A stretch of 10,116 bases of DNA from Chloroflexota bacterium (GTDB lineage Bacteria > Chloroflexota > Anaerolineae > Caldilineales > Caldilineaceae): positions 1 through 10,116 of the forward strand of contig QEUW01000286.1 of assembly GCA_003577005.1 (NCBI GenBank), written 5' to 3'. Each line of letters starts with the position of its first letter. Position 1 is the stretch's first letter. Under the pieces are notes generated by a model, which was not told the DNA's origin, searched no databases, and saw only the letters and a list, made by a program, of their open reading frames with translations. The position numbers and the translations under genes were made by a program. Shown here in pieces: positions 1 through 5,661 of the stretch.

Positions 1-636
1 GTGACCGTCAATGGGCCAGGCGGCCCCAACCGGGCTCCGACCGCAGTCAATGACACCGCCACGACCCCAGCCGGCGTCGCCGTGACCATCGACGTTTTAG
101 CCAACGACTCCGACCCCGACGGGGACGCACTGGTGATCACAATTGATGGGCCGCCCAGCCACGGCACGGCAACCGTGAATAATGGTAAGGTTGTTTACAC
201 GCCACAGGCTGGCTTCACGGGAACCGACAACTTTACCTACATTGTCAGCGACGGCAAGGGGGGCGCGGCCACGGCCACCGTCACGGTCACGGTCAGTGGG
301 TCAGGGACTCCCAACCGGGCGCCGACCGCAGCCAATGACGCCGCCACGACCGCAGCCGGCGTCGCCGTGACCATCGATGTTTTAGCCAACGACAGCGACC
401 CCGATGGCGACGCCTTGACCATTGCCAGTGTCACTCCGCCCACCAACGGCACAGCGGTGGTGGAGAATGGCCGAGTCGTCTATACACCCAACGCCAGCTT
501 TGTGGGGTCAGATAGCTTCACCTACACCATCACAGACGGCAAGGGGGGCAGCGCCACTGCTACCGTCACGATCACAGTAACCGATCAATCTGGCGACGGT
601 TCCGGCTCGCTCTATCTGCCACTCATTCAGCGGTAA
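1..636 (+). CDS. C-terminal part of a secreted protein with cadherin/Ig-like (Big_9-type) repeats
   Basis: The frame is open from base 1, so the true start is upstream and this is a 5'-truncated gene. The visible 211 residues hold two ~95-residue units starting at residues 12 and 107. Each opens with APTAxND, carries the acidic VLANDSDPDGD motif typical of calcium-binding cadherin-like/Big_9 domains, then VVYTP, a FTY strand and DGKGGxATATVT. The first residues (TVNGPGGPNR) match the linker before unit 2, so at least one more unit probably precedes. After a Gly/Ser/Asp linker (about 195-203) the protein ends in LYLPLIQR, resembling the tail of the protease at 5662-9582. Such proteins are normally exported adhesins or wall proteins; that role is inferred, since the signal peptide is outside the window. 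Tandem stops TAA TAG close the gene. Confidence 0.9.
   Translation: MTVNGPGGPNRAPTAVNDTATTPAGVAVTIDVLANDSDPDGDALVITIDGPPSHGTATVNNGKVVYTPQAGFTGTDNFTYIVSDGKGGAATATVTVTVSGSGTPNRAPTAANDAATTAAGVAVTIDVLANDSDPDGDALTIASVTPPTNGTAVVENGRVVYTPNASFVGSDSFTYTITDGKGGSATATVTITVTDQSGDGSGSLYLPLIQR
34..603 (+). repeat. Two tandem 285-bp units encoding Big_9-like domains
   Basis: Unit 1 starts at base 34 and unit 2 at base 319, an exact period of 285 bp (95 codons). Identity is uneven. The first ~85-90 bp of each unit are nearly identical (for example GACGTTTTAGCCAACGAC against GATGTTTTAGCCAACGAC), the middle is well diverged, and identity rises again around GACGGCAAGGGGGGC. Confidence 0.85.
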
Positions 637-667
637 TAGTACGGGCCTGCATCTATCTGTCATCCAC

Positions 668-696
668 CTTCCGGGAAGCTCAAAGCTTCCCGGAAG
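668..696. terminator. Perfect 13-bp hairpin between convergent genes
   Basis: CTTCCGGGAAGCT (668-680), loop CAA, AGCTTCCCGGAAG (684-696). It lies 31 bp after the stop of the repeat-protein gene and 106 bp past the stop of the ABC operon on the other strand, so it could stop both. On the + strand it is followed only by ATTTGCATT, and on the - strand there is no T-run, so it is not a textbook intrinsic terminator. It could instead be a dispersed palindromic repeat. The rest of 637-802 shows no gene or other signal that I can support. Confidence 0.5.
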
Positions 697-802
697 ATTT
701 GCATTGCATGAGCCTACGAGGTTGAGGCCGAGGATGAAGAGATGCAGCAATTTACGGTCGCACCCGTTCAATCTGTTCCCAAAATCCGTTGACAGCCTGT
801 CC

Positions 803-2629
803 TTAACCATCCACTGCACTCACCCACAACCGGCGCATCTCTGCACTGTCCATCAGCAAGCTACCCAGTACACCCACTGCGTCGATCTGCCCCTCCTTCA
901 ATACGATCACCTGATCGGCCCGCCGCAACGCCGCCCGCCGGTGCGAAACGACGAGACAAGTCATTTTGGGTTTTGGATTTTGGATTTTGGATTGATCCGG
1001 GTGGGCAGGAACCCCAAATCCAAAATCCAAAATCAAAAATTGTCCCAGGTTTTCCCACAGGCGTTGTTCGGTCTCGACATCGAGGGCGCTGGAGAGGTCG
1101 TCGAAGACCAGCAATTCAGGCTGGCGAACGAACATGCGGGCGGCGGCGGTGCGCTGGATCTGCCCGCCCGAAAGCCGCACCCCGCGCGGGCCGACCAGCG
1201 TGTCCAACCCGTCGGCGAGCGTGGCAACGTCGGGTTCGAGCACGGCCATTTGGACTGCTTGTGCTAAATCGACCCGCTCTTCGCTCAACCCCAGCAGGAT
1301 GTTTTCGCGCAACGTGTCGCTGAAGAGGCGGGGCGTTTGTGGCGTATAGGCGCTGCGTGGCGGCGTGAAAAAGGCAGCGGGCTGGGTCACGAGTTGGCCG
1401 TTCCAGCGAATCTGGCCGCTGTCTGCCGGCAGTAACCCCAGCAGCGCCCGCAGCAAAGTTGTCTTGCCGGCGCCGATCTGTCCCGTAATCACCGTGAACG
1501 ACCCGCGCATGAGTTGAAATGAGATCGCTTCAATACCCCGCGCTGTGCCAGGGTAGCGATAGGTCAGCCCCTCGACGGTGAGCGTCTCCAGCCGGTCGGC
1601 GTCGGTGCGCACAAGGGCGGGCAAGGGCGGGAGTGGCTCACGCAGATAAACCGGTCGCTGCTGTACGAGGGTTGCCGCCGGTTCGCCGTGCAACAACGCC
1701 TCCAGTCGCTTGAGTGAAACCCCCAGTTGCCGATAACTGGTGAGCACACCCGCCACCGACCCGACATTGCCGGCCACAAAGGGCATGACATAGGTGAAGA
1801 GAACAAAGTCACCCACCGTGAAGGTTCCCGCGGTGATCGCTTGCCCCATCAGCAGCAGGATAATGGCCGCGCCAATATCGCCCAGGTTGGCTCCCAGGGC
1901 GCTGAAGAGTTCCGAGGTCAGGCGGTCTTTGAGGGCAGCCTGCCGCCGCGCTTCGTTGGCGGCCTGCAAGTGGGCGATCACCGGCGCTTCGGCATCGGCC
2001 AGCTTGATCGCCTGCACCGCGCCAAAGAGTTCGCCCAACAACCCGGTGACGCGCCCGGTGGCAGCCTGATTGGCCTGGCGAAAGCGGATGATCCGCTGGC
2101 TGCTCTGGTTGATAGCCACGCTGACCAACACCAGCGGGACAAAGGCGACCAGCGTAAGCAGCAGGCTGGTCCGCGCCATCGTCACCACAGCCAGGATCAC
2201 AAAGATGCTGAGCCCAATCAGGTTGAAGGCGCTGCCAAAAAAACGGCCAATCATGTTGATGTCATCGCGGAAGCGGCTGACCGCCTCGCCCGGTGAGTGA
2301 GGCAGCGCCTGTGCGCCCGGTCGCTGCAAAAGCTGCTCGAAGAGATTCGTCCGCACCAGGGCGCTCACCAGATTCAGATACAAGACCTGCCCCACCATGA
2401 GCGCACAGTAGGCCGCCTGGCGCGCAACCGCTGAACCAAACCACAGGATGCCCAACGCCCACAGCCCAATCGCGGGCTGCGCATCTTCGGCCAGCCGGTC
2501 AAAGATGGCGCGTGCGATCAGCGGCGGCGCAAAATTGAGCCCGTACAGCGTCATAAACGCCAGGATGGTCAGCAGCCAGACCCACGGCTTGTAGCGGAGG
2601 AGCTGCCAGAGGTAGGTTGACGTTTTCAT
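803..2629 (-). CDS. ABC exporter subunit, fused TMD-NBD, degenerate-site partner carrying a repeat insertion
   Basis: A 608-residue half-transporter of the type IV (ABCB/MsbA-like) exporter fold. It has an N-terminal membrane domain (about residues 10-300, hydrophobic segments near 15-35, 130-180 and 245-295) and a C-terminal NBD. Visible motifs: Walker A GQIGAGKT (383-390), Q-loop Q431, signature LSGGQ (486-490), Walker B LLVFDD (506-511), D-loop SALD (514-517) and H-loop H563. The residue after the Walker B Asp is D511 instead of the catalytic Glu, which marks the non-catalytic site of a heterodimer. Between the D-loop region and TCLVVSHR lie about 26 extra residues (530-555) encoded by an inverted repeat. 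The frame stays open through it. ATG 2627-2629 overlaps the upstream gene's stop by 4 bp and has a good Shine-Dalgarno. Substrate unknown; peptide, lipid or drug export are all possible. Confidence 0.92.
   Translation of the reverse strand: MKTSTYLWQLLRYKPWVWLLTILAFMTLYGLNFAPPLIARAIFDRLAEDAQPAIGLWALGILWFGSAVARQAAYCALMVGQVLYLNLVSALVRTNLFEQLLQRPGAQALPHSPGEAVSRFRDDINMIGRFFGSAFNLIGLSIFVILAVVTMARTSLLLTLVAFVPLVLVSVAINQSSQRIIRFRQANQAATGRVTGLLGELFGAVQAIKLADAEAPVIAHLQAANEARRQAALKDRLTSELFSALGANLGDIGAAIILLLMGQAITAGTFTVGDFVLFTYVMPFVAGNVGSVAGVLTSYRQLGVSLKRLEALLHGEPAATLVQQRPVYLREPLPPLPALVRTDADRLETLTVEGLTYRYPGTARGIEAISFQLMRGSFTVITGQIGAGKTTLLRALLGLLPADSGQIRWNGQLVTQPAAFFTPPRSAYTPQTPRLFSDTLRENILLGLSEERVDLAQAVQMAVLEPDVATLADGLDTLVGPRGVRLSGGQIQRTAAARMFVRQPELLVFDDLSSALDVETEQRLWENLGQFLILDFGFGVPAHPDQSKIQNPKPKMTCLVVSHRRAALRRADQVIVLKEGQIDAVGVLGSLLMDSAEMRRLWVSAVDG
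963..1042. repeat. Palindromic (T)TTTGGAT-type repeat element inside the ABC ATPase gene
   Basis: The left arm (about 963-994) is built from 8-bp iterations of TTTTGGAT. The right arm (about 1012-1041) is its imperfect reverse complement, built from ATCCAAAA. They are separated by a ~17-bp GC-rich spacer. In the gene's sense the arms read FLILDFGFG and [10 protein letters not shown]. The element is far more AT-rich than the surrounding gene and adds no stop or frameshift. I remember similar [14 protein letters not shown] peptides in predicted proteins of Chloroflexota and cyanobacteria, which suggests a dispersed repeat family. That is memory, not a search. Confidence 0.8.
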
Positions 2630-4395
2630 GCGCTCGTCTCCTCAAAATCCAGCCCGGTGCGCAGCAGCTGGGCGAAGCGGGAATGCGGGTCGGCAGCGAG
2701 TTGGGCGCGCGGTCCATATTCGGCGATGCGCCCGGCCTCGAGGATCAGAATGTCATCCACCTTTTGCACCGTCGCCAGCCGGTGGGCGATGATGAGCGCA
2801 GTCCGATTGTGCAACAACCGCTCAACGGCCTGGTCGAGCCGGCGTTCGGAGAGCGGGTCGAGCCGCGACGAGGCTTCATCGAGGATGACGACGCCGGGGT
2901 CCTTGAGCAGCACACGAGCAAAGGCCAGCAATTGCGCTTCGCCCGCCGAGAGCGAACCGCCACCGGCGCCCAACTCGGTCCCCAGGCCGGCGGGCAGGGT
3001 GCGTAGCCAGCCGGACAGCCCTACACTTGCCAGTGCAGCCTCAATCGCCGTGTCGCTGATTGTGCGGTCGAAAAAGGTCAGATTGTCTCGCACAGTAGCG
3101 TTGAAGAGTTGCACATCCTGAGTGACAATCCCCACGTGGCGGCGCAATGTCGAAAGCGCCAGGTGACGCAGATCGATGCCGCTGAGACAGACCGTACCGG
3201 CTTGTGGATCGTAGAGCCGCAGGAGCAGCCGGGTGATGGTCGTCTTGCCGCTGCCCGTGCGCCCCAACAGACCGAGCTTGCGGCCCGCGGGCAGGTTGAG
3301 CGAAAAATCATGCAGCACCGGTGCGCCGTCTACTGATCCAGCCGATTGGCCGTAGTTGAACCGCACCTGGTCGAAGGCGACCGCCAGGGGGCCACGCGGT
3401 AAGGTTGTCAGGCTGCCATCGGTAAGCGGGCTGCTTTCACTCAGTAGCTCATTGATCCGCGTGACCCCCGCACTGGCCTCTTGCAGATGTTGGATTTCGA
3501 GCGTCAGCTTGACCAGCGGGCTGTCGATCATACGCAAGTAGGTGTAGAGCAGATAGGCGACGCCGATGGTGATTGCCTCGCGTAGAAAGAGAAAGGCCCC
3601 CAGCGCCAGCGCCAGCACGGCCCCCAGCTCGAACCAGAGGGCGATCAACGAGCCAAAAAGCGCATTGCGCAGCGCGGCGTTGCTGGCAGTCTGCCACAAT
3701 TGGCGTAGACGGATGAAGAGTCGCTGTATCGTATAGGCCACGGCGCCATTGGCGCGCAGGTCTTCGGCGCCGCCCAACCGCTCTTCGAGAAAGCCAAAGA
3801 GATTGGCGCTGGCGGCGCGGTTCGCCTGGATGGCGGGTGTGGCAAAGTTGCGCAGCCGGAACAAGATCGCCAGCGCACCGATCACAAAGCCGAGAAAGCC
3901 CAGCCCCAGCCGCCAATCCTCCCAGGCGAGCACGAGGAGAATGCCGGCGATCAACAGCAGATTGCCAAAAAACTGGATCACCAGCCGCGAAAAGAAGTGC
4001 GCCAGTTGGCCGACATCGCCATCCACCCGTTCGAGCAGCGCGCCAGGGGTATGGCGATGGTGGAAGCTCATGTCCAGGCGCAGACAGTGGGCGGCCAGGT
4101 CGGTACGCAACGCATTGGTCGCGCGCCAGCCGACATCTTCGCTGAGATAGGTGGCGGCCAGCGTGAGCAGGTAGCCAAGCAACGCCGCACCCAGAAAGAG
4201 CAAGGCCAGCCAGAGGAGGGTCGCCAGCGGGCTGCCGGCCTGGGCGGCATCGAGAAAGCGGCGCACAATCTGCGGATTGAGCAATTGCACCCCAATCGTG
4301 GCAAAGAGCAACAGCGCCAGCAGCGCCACCTTGCCCCAGTGCGGTCGCAGATAGCGCGCCAGCAACGACCAATAGGTGTGGAGAGGTAGATGCAT
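2626..4395 (-). CDS. ABC exporter subunit, fused TMD-NBD, catalytic-site partner
   Basis: A 589-residue half-transporter, first gene of the operon. The membrane domain spans about residues 15-310, with hydrophobic segments near 20-40, 58-82, 138-180 and 248-288. The NBD carries Walker A GRTGSGKT (378-385), Q-loop Q426, signature LSAGE (482-486), Walker B VVILDE with catalytic E507, D-loop SRLD (510-513) and H-loop H538. The canonical Walker A/B/Glu/His set faces the intact LSGGQ of the partner, while its own altered LSAGE faces the partner's D511. This is the expected layout of a heterodimeric exporter with one active ATP site. The ATG at 4393-4395 is preceded by AAGGA (complement of 4407-4411) with an 11-nt spacer. 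Membrane-located; substrate not identifiable from sequence. Confidence 0.94.
   Translation of the reverse strand: MHLPLHTYWSLLARYLRPHWGKVALLALLLFATIGVQLLNPQIVRRFLDAAQAGSPLATLLWLALLFLGAALLGYLLTLAATYLSEDVGWRATNALRTDLAAHCLRLDMSFHHRHTPGALLERVDGDVGQLAHFFSRLVIQFFGNLLLIAGILLVLAWEDWRLGLGFLGFVIGALAILFRLRNFATPAIQANRAASANLFGFLEERLGGAEDLRANGAVAYTIQRLFIRLRQLWQTASNAALRNALFGSLIALWFELGAVLALALGAFLFLREAITIGVAYLLYTYLRMIDSPLVKLTLEIQHLQEASAGVTRINELLSESSPLTDGSLTTLPRGPLAVAFDQVRFNYGQSAGSVDGAPVLHDFSLNLPAGRKLGLLGRTGSGKTTITRLLLRLYDPQAGTVCLSGIDLRHLALSTLRRHVGIVTQDVQLFNATVRDNLTFFDRTISDTAIEAALASVGLSGWLRTLPAGLGTELGAGGGSLSAGEAQLLAFARVLLKDPGVVILDEASSRLDPLSERRLDQAVERLLHNRTALIIAHRLATVQKVDDILILEAGRIAEYGPRAQLAADPHSRFAQLLRTGLDFEETSA
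2638..2643 (-). promoter_or_regulatory. Shine-Dalgarno of the downstream ABC gene, inside the upstream gene
   Basis: GAGGAG on the minus strand, 8 nt before ATG 2627-2629, lies within the last codons of the upstream subunit. Start and stop overlap as ATGA (2626-2629), which suggests translational coupling giving near-equal amounts of the two subunits. It also fixes the start of the 608-residue subunit. Confidence 0.75.
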
Positions 4396-4467
4396 CGTGG
4401 TTCCGATCCTTGATGATATAGGTTGATCGCGCTTGTCTGGCGCTAATCGTGATCAAGCGGTACGCCC

Positions 4468-4494
4468 AGTGTAGCGGATCAATTTTTGATTCAA
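4468..4494 (-). promoter_or_regulatory. Possible promoter/operator region of the ABC operon
   Basis: On the minus strand TTGAAT (complement of 4489-4494) and TACACT (complement of 4468-4473) form a weak -35/-10 pair with a short 15-bp spacer. A 13-bp palindrome ATCAA-TTT-TTGAT (4478-4490) sits between them. The half-site GATCAA/TTGATC also occurs at 4423-4428, 4451-4456 and 4477-4482. This could be an operator for a local regulator, but no regulator gene is in the window. The leader to ATG would be about 65-70 nt. Confidence 0.3.
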
Positions 4495-4500
4495 TCAGAA

Positions 4501-4524
4501 GGAAAAGCAACCAGGCCTGGTTGC
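4501..4524 (-). terminator. Minus-strand hairpin followed by a T-rich run
   Basis: GCAACCAGGCCTGGTTGC (4507-4524) is an 18-bp perfect palindrome that can fold as a 7-bp stem with loop GGCC. On the minus strand it is followed at once by TTTTCCTT, so it resembles an intrinsic terminator for transcription arriving from the higher-numbered toxin-antitoxin remnants. It sits just upstream of the ABC operon's presumed promoter and would insulate it. A palindromic protein-binding site is the alternative. Confidence 0.45.
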
Positions 4525-4548
4525 CTTAACCAGACCAGAGAGGAGCGT

Positions 4549-4602
4549 ATGAGGCCAACCGCGAAGATCTGGCCTGCCGGCCAGGGTCAACGAGTTGGTT
4601 AG
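4549..4602 (+). pseudogene. Possible N-terminal remnant of a VapB/AbrB-type antitoxin
   Basis: A 17-codon frame starts at ATG 4549 just after a purine-rich GAGAGGAG. It reads TAKIWPAGQGQRV, which resembles the swapped-hairpin N-terminus of VapB-type antitoxins (TAKIFxNGxSQAVRLP). It stops exactly where the conserved RLP would follow. Restoring one base after the GTT codon reopens a frame toward LASGVLGFHRVRYLAGQ, which runs up to the MITE. It is too short for certainty. Confidence 0.3.
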
Positions 4603-4659
4603 CGAGCGGAGTGCTTGGGTTTCATAGGGTGAGATATCTTGCTGGTCAAATAAAACTTA

Positions 4660-4791
4660 GAAGCTGTTTGAAAAGGCGGGCGCCACCCTGGTGCGATGCA
4701 CCTGCAAGGTGCGTTGCACCTTTGAAGCACCCGGCGCCCCAGGTGCATCGCACTCTGCGAGTGCAACGCACCGAGCTTTTCAACCAGCTTC
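4660..4791. mobile_element. MITE-like element, 132 bp, with terminal inverted repeats and TTA target duplication
   Basis: Terminal inverted repeats GAAGCTGTTTGAAAAG (4660-4675) and CTTTTCAACCAGCTTC (4776-4791) match at 15 of 16 positions. They are flanked by TTA on both sides (4657-4659 and 4792-4794) as a direct repeat, as expected of a target-site duplication. The GC-rich core has no coding capacity. It contains four short hairpins of the GGTGC-nnn-GCACC type (loops GAT, GTT, ATC, AAC), with longer segments near 4690-4703 and 4740-4753 reverse-complementary to each other. The structure fits a non-autonomous element mobilised in trans, possibly by an IS5-superfamily transposase given the 3-bp duplication; the family is inferred. 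No transposase is present. Confidence 0.7.
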
Positions 4792-4890
4792 TTAGGCCCT
4801 GCCCAGATGTATAGACCCTACCTATTCTACTACATGGGGATCGCTACACCAAAATCTGGACAGCTCCACCTGTTCCTGAACTCAACAGGA

Positions 4891-4980
4891 TCAATCTACA
4901 CGGCTGAGGAATTCATCAATCGTGGCAACTTGGATGCCGGCCTGCTGCAACAGTTGGTTTGTGTCTAGGACGATGCGCAT
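4891..4980 (-). pseudogene. PIN-domain toxin remnant with its middle deleted
   Basis: A 29-codon frame from ATG 4978-4980 opens with MRIVLDTNQLL, the classic PIN-domain N-terminus with the first catalytic Asp (LDTN). It then passes directly to GIQVATIDEFLSRVD, which looks like the extreme C-terminus of the same family. A normal PIN toxin is about 130-140 residues, so roughly 100 residues including the other metal-binding acids are missing; this peptide cannot be an active nuclease. It starts 8 nt after the stop of the frameshifted antitoxin-like gene, as in VapBC-type operons. Family assignment rests on short ends only. Confidence 0.6.
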
Positions 4981-4988
4981 CGTTTTGT

Positions 4989-5308
4989 TTACTCAGTGCG
5001 GGGTCCCTTACGGGCGCGTTCGATCAGTCGAGTCATTTCCGCGTCAGTCGGCAATGGAATGGGCGCGTGTTTGCTGTGCTCGATAGCTGCTTCGATCTCA
5101 ATGAGGGCGGCCTTGAAGCGTTCTTTGCGTGACAGCTTGCGCTTGGTCGACTCGACAGCACAATAATTCCAATGGTAGCCCCGTTTGGGACGCTATCGGG
5201 TAATACAATCGTGCGATCTTCATCCACAGTCGTCACCAACAGCGGTTGTTCCGTAGAAGTCGTTTGTACTTGCTCCCTGTGCGTTTGGGCATTTAGAATC
5301 GTTAGCAA
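4989..5308 (-). pseudogene. Frameshifted antitoxin-like gene upstream of the PIN remnant
   Basis: The minus-strand frame through LLVTTVDEDRTIVLPDSVPNG and GATIGIIVL resembles the AbrB-like N-terminal half of antitoxins found with PIN toxins. Around 5145-5165 the sensible reading moves to another frame. That frame continues VESTKRKLSRKERFKAALIE, IEAAIEHSKHAPIPLP and EMTRLIERARKGPRTE, and stops at TAA 4989-4991. An indel therefore splits the gene; staying in the first frame runs into a low-complexity tail. The start is unclear: the frame extends up to TTG 5306-5308, but an AGGGAG lies closer to the conserved part. The product probably repressed its own promoter and neutralised the toxin before decay. 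Confidence 0.55.
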
Positions 5309-5652
5309 GCGATTTCCGAAGCTCTGTCACACTGCAATGTGCGTCTAGCAGGTCAATAATAACACAAAAATGGTGAGGAGTAGATCAGCATCAATGTGCC
5401 CCGTTTCACTTGCGCTGAACTAGCGATCCTGGACAGATCGTAGGGGTGGGCCACAGTCACCACAACCTTGCACCGAATCGTGTTGTAGGTCGGGATGCTC
5501 GTTGAAGCGGTAGCTGGTGACGAGTGCTCCATCACAGTTTGTGCCTGCCGCAAACGTCAGTTACAATGGACAACCATCGCAGGGAATCAAGCATTCCCTG
5601 ACCGCTAGCGCTAATACCCACCATCCACCTCTACATCCCTACACAGCGAGAT
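5309..5652. other. Gene-poor region upstream of the protease gene
   Basis: About 340 bp without a gene that I recognise. A minus-strand frame at 5353-5553 gives a 66-residue sequence with no familiar motif and no good ribosome site, and I do not call it. Signals seen: a possible + strand promoter TTGTGC (5539-5544), 17 bp, TACAAT (5562-5567); a perfect hairpin CAGGGAAT-CAAGC-ATTCCCTG (5580-5600); and the palindrome CGCTAGCG (5603-5610). From 5611 the leader becomes pyrimidine-rich and poor in G, so it would be unstructured. Confidence 0.5.
5539..5567 (+). promoter_or_regulatory. Possible promoter of the protease gene
   Basis: A good -10 (TACAAT, 5562-5567) lies 17 bp after a poor -35 (TTGTGC, 5539-5544). 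A start near 5574 would put the 5580-5600 hairpin at the very 5' end of a ~90-nt leader, where it could stabilise the mRNA. Only the -10 is convincing. Confidence 0.25.
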
Positions 5653-5661
5653 GTGCCGCCC

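Noticed and set aside
963..1042. Short regularly spaced repeats that might suggest a CRISPR or tandem repeat array
   Set aside because: The 8-bp iterations form one inverted-repeat pair with a single spacer, not alternating repeats and unique spacers.
704..1267. A 187-codon + strand open frame across the end of the ABC operon
   Set aside because: It runs antisense through the NBD and the palindromic repeat; its only recognisable peptide is the repeat itself.
3449..4510. A 353-codon minus-strand open frame overlapping the first ABC gene
   Set aside because: It is antiphase to a clear ABC transporter with all NBD motifs, is rich in Arg/Ala/Gly from shifted GC-rich codons, and has no domain I recognise.
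4611..4814. A 67-codon + strand frame through the MITE
   Set aside because: Most of it is the palindromic core of the element; only its first ~17 residues might belong to an older gene.
4869..4889. Inverted repeat CCTGTT / AACAGG just past the PIN remnant stop
   Set aside because: Only 6 bp with a 9-nt loop and no T-run on the minus strand; too weak to call a terminator.
5353..5553. A 66-residue minus-strand frame with KVVVTVAHPYDL
   Set aside because: No family recognised, poor start context, lies in the decayed region; could be another gene fragment but cannot be supported.
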